The notes beneath the pieces were generated by a model. That model did no database searches. It saw only the letters and a program-made list of their open reading frames with translations, and had not been told where the DNA came from. Position numbers and translations under genes: made by a program. Of a DNA stretch of 64,000 nt, positions 29,437 to 37,882 are shown in pieces. Within the stretch, counting starts at the first letter, position 1; every line of letters begins with the position of its first letter. Source of the stretch: Flavobacterium ichthyis (GTDB lineage: Bacteria; Bacteroidota; Bacteroidia; Flavobacteriales; Flavobacteriaceae); assembly GCF_009915155.1 (NCBI RefSeq), contig NZ_JAABLM010000012.1, positions 1-64,000 of the forward strand, read 5' to 3'.

Positions 29437-30372
29437 TTAAAAACGGTATCTGACACCTACGCCGAATGTCAAGTTAGTACTTAACCCATAATACGGATAC
29501 TTCGTAAACATATTCTTAATATCTTTTTCCGCATATGCAAAACTTCGCAAGGCTGTAAAACCAACATTTCCAGTATACTCAAACTTCCCAGCTTTATAGG
29601 TTCCCGCAAGTTCAAACGGCAACTGCCAATAGTTCATAAGTCGGTTGTTTATTCCGTTTTTCAGCTCAACGTCATACGATATGGTCTGTGGCTTAAATGC
29701 AAATCCAAGCTTAAAATTATCATTATATTTGTAGCCAACACCAATAGTGTACGCAAGACCATTTCCCTCATCCGGTACGCGGATATCAAAATTAAATCGC
29801 TTTCCGAAATTCCAATACACTGATAAGGCCGGCCAGAACATAGGCTTACCAAGGTTGTTGTGTATGATCGCTCCAAACCCTAACCTAAAGTTCGGAGAGA
29901 AATTTCTAATGAACAGCACTCCACCCGTCAGAAAAACATCATTAAAATCAACAGCAATAAAATCCGTATTCATTGATGCACTAGCAAGAATTGTATAGGC
30001 CCATCTATTATTCATCGTGGCGTAATAGGAAACACCGGCACTAATAGAATAAAGATTATCTGGGAGTATTTCTTGGTTATAACCAGAATTTGAAAAAGAG
30101 GTTTGCCTTCCAAAAAATGCTCCGTTTAGCAATTTTACCTTACCTGTGGTTGTATCTATTTTCTGATATAGGCTAAGATGAGAGCTGGCCGAATATTCTA
30201 TCATTCTCGTACTACCCACTCTGGAAAGACTGTCTAGCGGAGGGACGTATTTAGAAGTCGGATGGTATTTTACATTAAACTCAACATCGTTCCCTTGCGC
30301 ACTACAGAAATAAGGAACAAAAATAATTAACCCTAAGATTAATCGTAACGAAATAAAACAGCGATTTATCAT
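29437..30372 (-). CDS. Outer-membrane beta-barrel protein (DUF6268-like)
   Basis: The 311-residue protein has a signal peptide (about 1-26, ending FCSAQG), then KYHPTSKYVPPLDSLSR and a series of amphipathic strands (SISAGVSYYATMNNRWAYT, LSVYWNFGKRFNFDIRVPD) ending in the aromatic FGVGVRYRF, as expected of an outer-membrane barrel. The overall pattern resembles DUF6268 barrels; a PorP/SprF-type protein is a less likely alternative. A TTTCGTAAAA box lies 74 bases upstream of its start. Confidence 0.72.
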   Translation of the reverse strand: MINRCFISLRLILGLIIFVPYFCSAQGNDVEFNVKYHPTSKYVPPLDSLSRVGSTRMIEYSASSHLSLYQKIDTTTGKVKLLNGAFFGRQTSFSNSGYNQEILPDNLYSISAGVSYYATMNNRWAYTILASASMNTDFIAVDFNDVFLTGGVLFIRNFSPNFRLGFGAIIHNNLGKPMFWPALSVYWNFGKRFNFDIRVPDEGNGLAYTIGVGYKYNDNFKLGFAFKPQTISYDVELKNGINNRLMNYWQLPFELAGTYKAGKFEYTGNVGFTALRSFAYAEKDIKNMFTKYPYYGLSTNLTFGVGVRYRF

Positions 30373-30445
30373 TTTTAAATTTTTAAATATCTTTTTTGCA
30401 AAAGTGAAACTAATCGATTTGGCGGAGTATCATGAAAAGCACTAT

Positions 30446-30464
30446 TAGTTTCGTAAAAGGGATT
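30446..30464 (+). repeat. Cargo-region box 1 (TAGTTTCGTAAAAGGGATT)
   Basis: This 19-base element recurs with few changes at 31657-31675, 35363-35380 (reverse) and 45943-45967. This copy lies upstream of the barrel gene. It is a candidate operator, perhaps for the AraC regulator at 31680-32663. Confidence 0.5.
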
Positions 30465-30507
30465 TTGTGTAATAAACAAGTAATGGATTACTGTCCTACC
30501 GAATTGT

Positions 30508-30645
30508 CTACGGCTTATTTTGCGCAGTCTTTATTTCGTCTTCGAAGAGCACTTTAAGAAAAATGTAGATAAAGGCTATACAAATCAGAAAAAATAGAGC
30601 AACTAATGTCGAAATGACGATAATAATAGTTAGTACAATTTCCAT
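30508..30645 (-). CDS. Small single-pass membrane protein (45 residues) downstream of the acyltransferase
   Basis: An ATG at 30645, three bases after the acyltransferase stop, opens a 45-codon frame ending at 30508. The product is MEIVLTIIIVISTLVALFFL followed by ICIAFIYIFLKVLFEDE and a short charged tail, that is, one transmembrane helix with a cytoplasmic-type acidic/basic end. The tight spacing suggests translational coupling. I know of no family; a small membrane partner or regulator of the acyltransferase is possible. Confidence 0.55.
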   Translation of the reverse strand: MEIVLTIIIVISTLVALFFLICIAFIYIFLKVLFEDEIKTAQNKP

Positions 30646-30648
30646 AAC

Positions 30649-31524
30649 CTATCTTTTCCATCTTTTATGTGACCACAACCATACGTGTGACTGCTCTTTT
30701 ATATTTTCAGTCAATAAGCGAACATATTCTTGGGTTATTTTACGCTCATCCGTGAATTTTGCAAGGAAACATATCGGTATGAACTTTATTTTATAAGATC
30801 CGGCTGAAAGCTGGGAAATGTTTAGATAGACTACTCCTGAATTGCTCTTCCGAGCCAATTTTTCCATACCGGAAAAAAAATACGTTTTTTGGTTCAGAAA
30901 GGAAAAACTGAATTTTTCATCCTTGATAAGTGGACATTGATCCGCTAGGAAAAGATAGATAGCTGTGCTAGTATCTTTAGATTGAATATGTTTAGCAACC
31001 GATTTATCAGCAATTAACTTCATTCCGAAACGACCACGGATTTTAATCATAAGTCTGTTCATTACCTTAGACTTTAAAGGTTTGTAAACCGCGTACACTT
31101 CCTGATCAATTTTGTAGGAGAGCAAATTCAGCAATTCCCAATTCCCACAATGCCCAAGACAGGCGATTATGTTTTGACCAGAATGTATATACTTCTCTAA
31201 TACCTCGAAATTTTCAAAAATGATGTTTTTTTGCAAATCAGTTGGTGAAGACGAGATAGTCTTAAGAATTTCTGCAAAATAAGATATGAAGCATTTATAA
31301 AACTTTTTTGATATGCTTTGGATTTCATCATATCGTTTATCCGGAAATGCTCTTGAGATGTTTTGGATTACTACCTCTCTTCTGTAACCAATTATGTTAT
31401 ACACCAACCAAAATGTAATGTTAGATAGGCAACGAAGAAGTCTGACCGGTAACAAACTAAAAGAATAAATTAGAATGTAAGAACACCAGTATGCTAAATT
31501 AAGAAAGGCGTTTTGTTTTTTCAT
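30649..31524 (-). CDS. Lysophospholipid/lipid A acyltransferase (LpxL/HtrB family)
   Basis: The 291-residue inner-membrane enzyme has an N-terminal membrane anchor (about 8-30) and the catalytic HX4E motif in ACLGHCGNWELL (H125, E130), followed by a basic region (AVYKPLKSKVMNRLMIKIRG) and a LADQCP segment, all as in LpxL/HtrB acyltransferases. It would add a secondary acyl chain to lipid A or another lipid. As ICE cargo, it could alter the cell surface. Its ATG lies in the loop of a hairpin formed by AAGGCGTTT and AAACGCCTT, and it is followed by a small membrane-protein gene. Confidence 0.85.
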   Translation of the reverse strand: MKKQNAFLNLAYWCSYILIYSFSLLPVRLLRCLSNITFWLVYNIIGYRREVVIQNISRAFPDKRYDEIQSISKKFYKCFISYFAEILKTISSSPTDLQKNIIFENFEVLEKYIHSGQNIIACLGHCGNWELLNLLSYKIDQEVYAVYKPLKSKVMNRLMIKIRGRFGMKLIADKSVAKHIQSKDTSTAIYLFLADQCPLIKDEKFSFSFLNQKTYFFSGMEKLARKSNSGVVYLNISQLSAGSYKIKFIPICFLAKFTDERKITQEYVRLLTENIKEQSHVWLWSHKRWKR

Positions 31525-31537
31525 AGGTAAACGCCTT
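31504..31537 (-). promoter_or_regulatory. Hairpin enclosing the acyltransferase start codon
   Basis: In the minus-strand transcript AAGGCGUUU (31537-31529) pairs with AAACGCCUU (codons 4-7 region, about 31513-31505), placing the ATG (31524-31522) in a 15-base loop. This could hide the start from ribosomes until melted or bound. Confidence 0.45.
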
Positions 31538-31555
31538 CTGAGTGATAGGGATCTG

Positions 31556-31619
31556 TAACAGGAATTTTGCCTGTTAAAATGTAAAGTTTCATATTTGCAG
31601 TATTTTCTGCAAATATGAA
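31556..31619. repeat. Perfect inverted repeats in the acyltransferase leader
   Basis: TTCATATTTGCAG (31588-31600) pairs perfectly with CTGCAAATATGAA (31607-31619) around a 6-base loop. A second dyad, TAACAGG (31556-31562) with CCTGTTA (31570-31576), lies next to it. They are between the araC stop and the acyltransferase start, so they may be the araC terminator, an operator, or both. Confidence 0.6.
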
Positions 31620-31656
31620 TTTATTGGTTTCGATGGGCTGTCACAAAAAGGAATAA

Positions 31657-31675
31657 TAGTTTCCTAAAAAGGATT
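31657..31675 (+). repeat. Cargo-region box 2 (TAGTTTCCTAAAAAGGATT)
   Basis: This is a two-mismatch variant of box 1, placed 5 bases past the araC stop codon and 133 bases upstream of the acyltransferase start. It fits the idea that the AraC product acts on its downstream neighbour. Confidence 0.45.
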
Positions 31676-31679
31676 AACG

Positions 31680-32663
31680 CTATCTAAATTTGTTGGGAGA
31701 ACGTCCGTAAAACTTTTTAAATGCATCACTGAAGTGACTTGGAGTTGCAAACCCCGCTTCATAAGCGATTTCAGAAATAGGTTTTGTATCTAATGAAATC
31801 TGTTTGGCGGCATACTTTAATCTAGCCTCTTTCAAATACTGAAATACTGGCTGACCAAACAAAAACTTAAAACCGAATTTCAACTTATAGACATTTAACC
31901 CAACCTCTCGGCTCAGAGAATTTAAAGTGAAATTAGCTGATAAGTCAGAAAGAATAATATCGCGGACATCATGTAATTTCTTGATGTCTAATGCAGTTAG
32001 TTTTCTTCCCGATAGCAAATCGTCTTCCAGATAAAGTTGACCTATCTGTAATGCCAGCAACTCTAAAACTTTTGCTTCTATTAATAGTCGCTCTACAGCT
32101 TCGTTGTGACCTTCTTGATCTAAACCATTTAGCAATTGTAGCATTTGCAGGGTGAGGCGTAAATTTGGCGCACTGCCCAGACTAAAACTCTTTCCGCTAA
32201 CTACATTCGACGCAATTTTATCTGTAACTCTCCCACCTCCATGACTTAGCTGCATGAAGTAGTCTGGTGCAAAACTTACTATAGTAAGCCGCAAATCTTT
32301 TTGCTTTTTAAAGAGTGTTTCATTGGTGTTATAAGAATTATAGATCAGGTTGTGCTGCAGCGCACCAATTTCCCAAAGTCCATTGTTTACTGAATTACAT
32401 TGAATTAATCCTTTTTCAACAAAAAATAGGCTCACCACATTTGGTGCATCAACCGTTTGAAGGGAAATATCCTCAAGAACATTTACCTGATGCCTCGCAA
32501 TGTGCGTACCGCAGTATTTAATTTCATGTGCATGACTATTCCAAAAACTTTCATCACTTGAATATTTCAATTTGCTATAAGATTGAAAAGAGAGGTCGTT
32601 TTCTGAAATACTATCCATCTCAGATATAATACTCTTATCACTTCTTGAAATAATTACCTTCAT
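31680..32663 (-). CDS. AraC-family transcriptional regulator
   Basis: The 327-residue regulator has a C-terminal double helix-turn-helix (about 230-327). The first HTH is in FTLNSLSREVGLNVYKLKFG, and the signature is AKQISLDTKPISEIAYEAGF, followed by ATPSHFSDAFKKFYGRSPNKFR. The N-terminal 200 residues form a sensor domain with no recognisable ligand motif. It is followed on the same strand by the acyltransferase and its small partner, and a repeated box lies between them, so it probably controls these genes and perhaps the barrel gene. Confidence 0.88.
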   Translation of the reverse strand: MKVIISRSDKSIISEMDSISENDLSFQSYSKLKYSSDESFWNSHAHEIKYCGTHIARHQVNVLEDISLQTVDAPNVVSLFFVEKGLIQCNSVNNGLWEIGALQHNLIYNSYNTNETLFKKQKDLRLTIVSFAPDYFMQLSHGGGRVTDKIASNVVSGKSFSLGSAPNLRLTLQMLQLLNGLDQEGHNEAVERLLIEAKVLELLALQIGQLYLEDDLLSGRKLTALDIKKLHDVRDIILSDLSANFTLNSLSREVGLNVYKLKFGFKFLFGQPVFQYLKEARLKYAAKQISLDTKPISEIAYEAGFATPSHFSDAFKKFYGRSPNKFR

Positions 32664-32721
32664 AATACTCCCTTACATTAAATGTTATTACTTTAATTCC
32701 TATCGGGTTATTAAAGTATGA

Positions 32722-33012
32722 TTATCTTTTTTGCGGTTCAATGGCTTGATATTGTTTAAGCTTTTCTGTAAAAGCCTCTTCATTTATTGGTTTTAAAAAT
32801 TTCTCTTCCGATACAGGATATTTTTTCAAAAGAGATATAGGTCTAATAGGTCTTCTCTCAAATCCCCCTCCACAATTAGGACAAACATTGAATAAAATAT
32901 CATCCACACAATCTATACAAAACGTACACTCAAATGTGCATATCATCGCTTCCACACTATCATTAGGGAGCAATTTCCCACAGTTTTCGCAATTGGGTTT
33001 TATTTTTAGCAT
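32722..33012 (-). CDS. DUF1272-family zinc-binding small protein
   Basis: The 96-residue protein starts KIKPNCENCGKLLPNDS and has cysteine pairs CENC, CTFECTFCIDCVDD and CPNCGGGFERRPIRP, the pattern of DUF1272. The cysteines probably bind zinc. The C-terminal 30 residues are an extension beyond the core domain. Function is not known; such genes often sit near transporter or regulator genes. Confidence 0.85.
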   Translation of the reverse strand: MLKIKPNCENCGKLLPNDSVEAMICTFECTFCIDCVDDILFNVCPNCGGGFERRPIRPISLLKKYPVSEEKFLKPINEEAFTEKLKQYQAIEPQKR

Positions 33013-33115
33013 TTTATAGTATAAGTTTATTCATCTTCGAAACAATTATTATCCTAATCAACTTGAATTTATAATTGAATGTTCTACTTTCTCCAATTTA
33101 TGTTGCAAATCTGAA

Positions 33116-34081
33116 TTATACTATAACTGCATTAATATGGTATTGAGCTCTGTAATCTACAGGCGAAACACCCACAAATCTTTTAAACAGTTCCCTGAAG
33201 GATTTCTCGTCAGTATATCCACAATCCAACATTACTTGTAACGGGGATTTATCGGTCTCTTCCAAGTCAACCTTCGCTAATTCTATTCTTAATTTTTGAA
33301 CATATTCTAAAGGTGTGTTTCCTGTAGCCTTCACAAAACGTCTATCAAAATTCCGGCGGCTCATTGCTAGGTTTTTAGAAAGTTCTTCAAAAGTAATTTT
33401 ATCTCTGACATTCTCTTCTAAGAAATTTTGAGCCTTCAATACGATTGCATCACCGTGCTGTTTTTGGGTGTTAAATATCGCAAACGAAGATTGTGATCGA
33501 CGGCCAATATCAATCTGAAACATTTTGCTGCACAGAATAGCAGTCTTTCTATCGAAAAATTTTTCAACAAGAAACAAAGCTAAATTCAGAAAGGAATATC
33601 CTCCTGCATTAGTATAAATTCCATTTGCTTTTGTCAACACATCCATACTCACCTTTACTTTTGGAAACTTAATCCTCAGCTGGTCGGCAGCATCCCAATG
33701 AGTTGCACATTCCTTACCATTTACTAAACCTGTAGCTGCCAATATGAAGGCGCCTGTACATACACTTGCTATCTCCGCTCCCTTGCTATATTGTTTCTTT
33801 AACCATTCAATAAGATGCGGTTGATTATGTAGCACTTCGTCATACTGTTGCGATAGTGATGGAATAATTATTAAATCTGCTTTTTCAATCCTATCAATGT
33901 GAATTTGGGGCAGGAATTCTGCTCGGAATAAATTTGCTCTTCTCGCAATTTGCAAATTTATTTGAGACCGATTTCCGTTATTTTTCCAATGGTCATCCGC
34001 CCAAATAATTATTTCGCTGATAGCTGTAATACTGCTCCAGTTCTTTAATCCTTCTGGTACCAAAAACATAACCTGATTCAT
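33116..34081 (-). CDS. GlxA-family regulator (DJ-1/PfpI domain plus AraC HTH)
   Basis: From the ATG at 34081 the product is 321 residues (an ATG at 34111 would add MDIFFSYICC, which is less likely). The N-terminal DJ-1/PfpI-like domain contains ADLIIIPSLSQQYDE and the nucleophile-elbow-like SVCTGAFILAATGLVNGKEC. The C-terminal AraC HTH includes ITFEELSKNLAMSRRNFDRR and LDCGYTDEKSFRELFKRF. It is divergent from the MFS transporter gene, 109 bases apart, and probably controls it. Confidence 0.88.
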   Translation of the reverse strand: MNQVMFLVPEGLKNWSSITAISEIIIWADDHWKNNGNRSQINLQIARRANLFRAEFLPQIHIDRIEKADLIIIPSLSQQYDEVLHNQPHLIEWLKKQYSKGAEIASVCTGAFILAATGLVNGKECATHWDAADQLRIKFPKVKVSMDVLTKANGIYTNAGGYSFLNLALFLVEKFFDRKTAILCSKMFQIDIGRRSQSSFAIFNTQKQHGDAIVLKAQNFLEENVRDKITFEELSKNLAMSRRNFDRRFVKATGNTPLEYVQKLRIELAKVDLEETDKSPLQVMLDCGYTDEKSFRELFKRFVGVSPVDYRAQYHINAVIV

Positions 34082-34190
34082 GCAACAAATATAAGAAAAA
34101 AAAATGTCCATATCGCCCTAAAAAATGTCTATTAAGCCCTATGTATTCACAATTGCTCCTTTTAACTTTGAAAAATCAAACTAAAATTAA

Positions 34191-35360
34191 ATGAGGTCAG
34201 TCGAATTTATAGCCGTATCTGCTGCATGTATGATGCTTACTGCGGTAGGCATTGATGTAATGCTGCCAGCATTTAGAGATATTCGCCACGACTTTGGACT
34301 AAAAGAAAATGCACAGAATACAGCATACATTGTTACAGTGTTTTTTTGGGGGCAATTTTTCCAAATCATATTCGGACCAATGTCTGACCGCTTAGGCAGG
34401 TTATATGTACTTCGTGTAGGATTTATGCTTTATATTGTTGGAAGTGTTGTAGCGGCATTGTCGGGGAGCTTAACCCCCATGATAGTTGGTCGATTTATAG
34501 CTGGTGCGGGTGCTTCAGCTGTATTTATGACTATTATTGCCATAGTTAGAGACAAATTTAGTGGAGATAAAATGGCTCGTGTTATGTCATTTATTTTTAC
34601 CGTCTTTTTGTTTACCCCTGTTGTTGCGCCGTTCTTAGGCTTAGCGATCCTTAAACTTTCAGACTGGCGTACGGTATTTTTTGTACCACCTGTATTTGCC
34701 GTGATGGTTTTTTTCTGGTCTCTGCGTATCGAAGAAACACTGCCTTCAGCCAAGCGTTCTAGCACTAAAGCTTTTGATCTATTTCCACTGCTGCATAAAA
34801 TAATTAAGCAACGTTCTTTCTTACGCTACACTTTCATTACTACTTTGTTATTTGGCGGTATCAGTTCCTATGTTTCAAATGCAGAATTTATAGTCAGTGA
34901 TATATATAAGAAGCCAGAACTTTTTACTTGGGTTTTTGGCTGTATTGGGCTAGCAATGGCCATGGGGGCACTACTCAATTCCAAATTGGTGGCTGTTTAT
35001 GGTGCAAAGAAGGCAATTAATAAACTCTTGTTCTGTTATTTGATTATTGCGATAGTAATGTTAGTTGGTGTCGGCGTAAATATGCTTTTGCCCAATATCT
35101 ATTTCTTTTTTGGTTGTATCGCCTTGTTGTTGGGAATTAATCTCGCTGCGGAACCCAACAGCAGTTCTTTGGCTATGAAACATGTTGGTGAATATGCAGG
35201 TACGGCTTCGGCACTTTATGGCACATGTTTTTTCTTTGGTGGAGCGATGATAGGTACATTGATCAGTTACTTTATTTCATTTGGTCTCATTGCTATGGCT
35301 ATTGGTTTTACCGTAATTGGAGTTTGTACATTTTATCTAAATATAAAGAATAAAGAATAA
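34191..35360 (+). CDS. MFS drug-efflux transporter (Bcr/CflA-like)
   Basis: The 389-residue inner-membrane protein has about 12 transmembrane segments. Motif A reads GQFFQIIFGPMSDRLGRLYV in the first cytoplasmic loop; GRFIAGAGASAVFMTIIAIV and FTPVVAPFLG are typical of the DHA1/Bcr-CflA drug exporters. It is divergent from the GlxA-type regulator, which may control it. Substrate is unknown. Confidence 0.87.
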   Translation: MRSVEFIAVSAACMMLTAVGIDVMLPAFRDIRHDFGLKENAQNTAYIVTVFFWGQFFQIIFGPMSDRLGRLYVLRVGFMLYIVGSVVAALSGSLTPMIVGRFIAGAGASAVFMTIIAIVRDKFSGDKMARVMSFIFTVFLFTPVVAPFLGLAILKLSDWRTVFFVPPVFAVMVFFWSLRIEETLPSAKRSSTKAFDLFPLLHKIIKQRSFLRYTFITTLLFGGISSYVSNAEFIVSDIYKKPELFTWVFGCIGLAMAMGALLNSKLVAVYGAKKAINKLLFCYLIIAIVMLVGVGVNMLLPNIYFFFGCIALLLGINLAAEPNSSSLAMKHVGEYAGTASALYGTCFFFGGAMIGTLISYFISFGLIAMAIGFTVIGVCTFYLNIKNKE

Positions 35361-35362
35361 TA

Positions 35363-35380
35363 ATCCCTTTTACGAAACTT
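35363..35380 (-). repeat. Cargo-region box 3 (reverse orientation)
   Basis: On the minus strand this reads AAGTTTCGTAAAAGGGATTA, matching box 1. It lies 3 bases after the MFS stop codon and 235 bases ahead of the DinB gene. The interval 35381-35614 otherwise holds only a possible -7 box, TAAATTTG, at 35420-35427. Confidence 0.45.
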
Positions 35381-35614
35381 AAAGTACTTATTTGGATAGT
35401 GTAATTGTACTATAAAAACTAAATTTGAACAAACTTTACATTACATTTTCAACTTAAAAAATTGAAGTTATAATGATAAATAAGCTCAGTAGAAGTTTGA
35501 GCTAATCAAATAGGTTATAAAACGAGAAAAATAATATTGGATTTAGCGGTATCGCTGGCTGATCATTAGAAGTTCGAATCAATCATAAAAAAGATAAATA
35601 ATTAACAAAGTATT

Positions 35615-36160
35615 TTGCAAGGAACTGAATATTATATAAAGGAATGTCTACTAAAGCAATTTGATATTTCTTGGCAACTCTTAAATTATCATTTAAAAGA
35701 TTTGTCCATAGAAGAATGCTTATGGCAACCAACCGAAAAAGGAATTTTTTTGATTAAAGTTGATGATAACAATTACAAAGGTAGCTTTCCCGTGAGCGAG
35801 AGCTATAACATCGGTGCGCCGAACATAGCGTGGCTTACTTGGCATATTGACTATTGGTGGTCTATGGTAATAAATCACACTTTTGGTAATGCCACTTTAG
35901 ATGCGGATATGATTGAGTGGAATCCATCTATTCCGGATATACAGAGAAAATTTTATGAATTAAAGAATAACTGGGTAGAAATCGTTTCAAATTTATCTAT
36001 GTCTGATCTACAATCTACTGAACTTGCTAAATTCCCTTTAAAAGATTGTCCGTTTAGTGATATAATAGCATGGTTGAATTTAGAATTGATGAAAAATGCA
36101 TCTGAAATAGGTTATGCTAGATTCTTGTTTGGTAACCGACATAAACAAATTGATTATTAA
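35615..36160 (+). CDS. DinB-family protein
   Basis: The 181-residue protein resembles the DinB four-helix bundle: a helix with QFDISWQLLNYHLKDLSIEE, then WQPTEKG, and a conserved histidine in WLTWHIDYWWSMVINH that could ligate metal with downstream residues. The frame starts at a TTG (35615) because no ATG occurs early enough, so the start is uncertain. It is followed 30 bases later by an SRPBCC gene in the same orientation. Function in this family is mostly unknown (thiol-transferase-like or damage-inducible). Confidence 0.75.
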   Translation: MQGTEYYIKECLLKQFDISWQLLNYHLKDLSIEECLWQPTEKGIFLIKVDDNNYKGSFPVSESYNIGAPNIAWLTWHIDYWWSMVINHTFGNATLDADMIEWNPSIPDIQRKFYELKNNWVEIVSNLSMSDLQSTELAKFPLKDCPFSDIIAWLNLELMKNASEIGYARFLFGNRHKQIDY

Positions 36161-36190
36161 TCCATTTAACATACAAAACTTTTTAATATA

Positions 36191-36688
36191 ATGGTTGATA
36201 TAAGACATACCCTAGTAATTGAGGCAGCTCCTCATACTATTTACAATGCACTAACCACAGCAGGTGGACTTTCAGCGTGGTGGACTCCGAATGTTCAGGC
36301 TATATCGGAAGTTGGTAGTATTGCCAAATTTCCCTTTGAAAGAGATTACGTAAAGCATATGGAAATCGTGGAATTGTTATCCGATGTATTTGTCAAATGG
36401 CGATGTGTAGAAGGAGATAAAGAGTGGATTAATACTGAGATTAACTTCAAGCTTGTGCAAAAAGATTTGCCATCGTTACAGATGGAACACCCGGAGGTTA
36501 AAGGCCAACTTGAACAAAACAAAACTACAGTAAAAACCGTACTTATTTTTGAACACAGAAACTGGAAAGCGTATAGTCCATCTTTTGCCGAATGCAGTTA
36601 TACCTGGGCAATTTTCCTCCGTAGCCTGAAATTATATTGCGAAACCGGTAAAGGTACACCTTGGCCTTCACAGCATCAAATCTCTTAG
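36191..36688 (+). CDS. SRPBCC/AHSA1-like domain protein
   Basis: The 165-residue protein begins IRHTLVIEAAPHTIYNALTT, then GGLSAWWTPNVQA, the typical start of START/AHSA1-like ligand-binding domains, and ends with a long C-terminal helix (YTWAIFLRSLKLYCETGKG). It probably binds a hydrophobic ligand; no catalytic residues can be assigned. It lies between the DinB gene and the M23 peptidase gene, whose start is 11 bases downstream. Confidence 0.85.
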   Translation: MVDIRHTLVIEAAPHTIYNALTTAGGLSAWWTPNVQAISEVGSIAKFPFERDYVKHMEIVELLSDVFVKWRCVEGDKEWINTEINFKLVQKDLPSLQMEHPEVKGQLEQNKTTVKTVLIFEHRNWKAYSPSFAECSYTWAIFLRSLKLYCETGKGTPWPSQHQIS

Positions 36689-36699
36689 AATTAGCAGCT

Positions 36700-37806
36700 A
36701 TGAAATATTTAAGGGCGATTTTCTTTTCCATTGCTATATCTTTTGTAAGCTGTCATGCAATTGCTCAAAATCATAATGAAGTAATTGGAAAAGTACTTTA
36801 CATCTCAAGTAGCGTAAATATTAGTGGAGAAAACTTTATCTATAGTGAAGTCAAAATTATCAATAAGAGTAAATTGCCCATATCAATTTTTTCCGCAAAC
36901 GTGAAAACAAAAACTGACAAATACTTATACAACAAATCAAATGAGCAACTGGAAAAGCTGTCGAGTATAAATAGTAGGGATTTGCCGGTTGGTGATAGCT
37001 GTATTTTTTATTTTGACATCCCGCATAAACAGCTTGAAAACGGAGAGCCTTTACTATTTGTTTTTGATTATAATGATAGTCTGGGTAAAACACTTAAATT
37101 AACTCTCGTGGCAACCTTTTCTGCTCAAAAGCCCACGGTTCTTGCCGCTCCACTAAATGGGAAAAACTGGGTTGCAATTTATAATTCTGAGTGGCAAAGA
37201 GGGCATAGACGGGTATATTATACGGTTGAAGGACAATCTAGAATTCCTGGCCGCTTTGCCATAGATTTTGTGAAGTTGGACGACGAAGGTAAGCTTTGCC
37301 GACAGCAACCAGAAGTAGTAACAAACTATTACAGTTATGATGAAGATGTGTTGGCTGTTGAGGATGGGACTGTTGTTTCGTTAAGAAATGACTTCAAAGA
37401 AAGTAAAACTATTTCGGGCAATCAGTCGCATACAGAAAACGATGCTTCAGGTAATTATTTGATTTTGGAAATTGGATATGATTTGTACGCTTGTTACGAA
37501 CATTTGAAACCTGGATCTATACCATTCAAAGTTGGAGACAAAGTTAATAGAGGCGATGTTATTGCAAAAGTTGGTTTCACAGGTGATGCGTCTGAACCTC
37601 ATCTTCATTTTCACGTTGCCGATAAAAATTCGGTACTCGGTGCGGAAGGACTACCTTTTGTTTTCAAACAGTTCAGTTACGAAGGTATTTATGATGATTT
37701 TAGCAGTTTTGGAAAACAGCGATGGAAGTCACTCAACAAAACCGAAATTAGGAGGTTCTTACCAAGTCGCCCTTTGCAAAACTCAGTAATTAATTTCCCC
37801 AACTGA
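36700..37806 (+). CDS. Exported M23-family metallopeptidase
   Basis: From the ATG at 36700 the product is 368 residues with a signal peptide (MKYLRAIFFSIAISFVSCHA, with C18 as a possible lipoprotein cysteine). An N-terminal beta-rich domain (about 30-150) is followed by a LytM/M23 domain: DFVKLDD, DEDVLAVEDGTVVSLRND, and the metal motif in HLHFHVADKN. M23 enzymes cut peptide cross-links of the cell wall or other glycine-rich peptides. An upstream in-frame ATG at 36661 lies inside the preceding gene and would spoil the signal peptide. Confidence 0.85.
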   Translation: MKYLRAIFFSIAISFVSCHAIAQNHNEVIGKVLYISSSVNISGENFIYSEVKIINKSKLPISIFSANVKTKTDKYLYNKSNEQLEKLSSINSRDLPVGDSCIFYFDIPHKQLENGEPLLFVFDYNDSLGKTLKLTLVATFSAQKPTVLAAPLNGKNWVAIYNSEWQRGHRRVYYTVEGQSRIPGRFAIDFVKLDDEGKLCRQQPEVVTNYYSYDEDVLAVEDGTVVSLRNDFKESKTISGNQSHTENDASGNYLILEIGYDLYACYEHLKPGSIPFKVGDKVNRGDVIAKVGFTGDASEPHLHFHVADKNSVLGAEGLPFVFKQFSYEGIYDDFSSFGKQRWKSLNKTEIRRFLPSRPLQNSVINFPN

Positions 37807-37882
37807 ATTTTTGTGTAAACCATTAATAATTATTGCAGCGCTTTACTGAATGATTTAATTTAATATTTCAAAAATTGGACAA

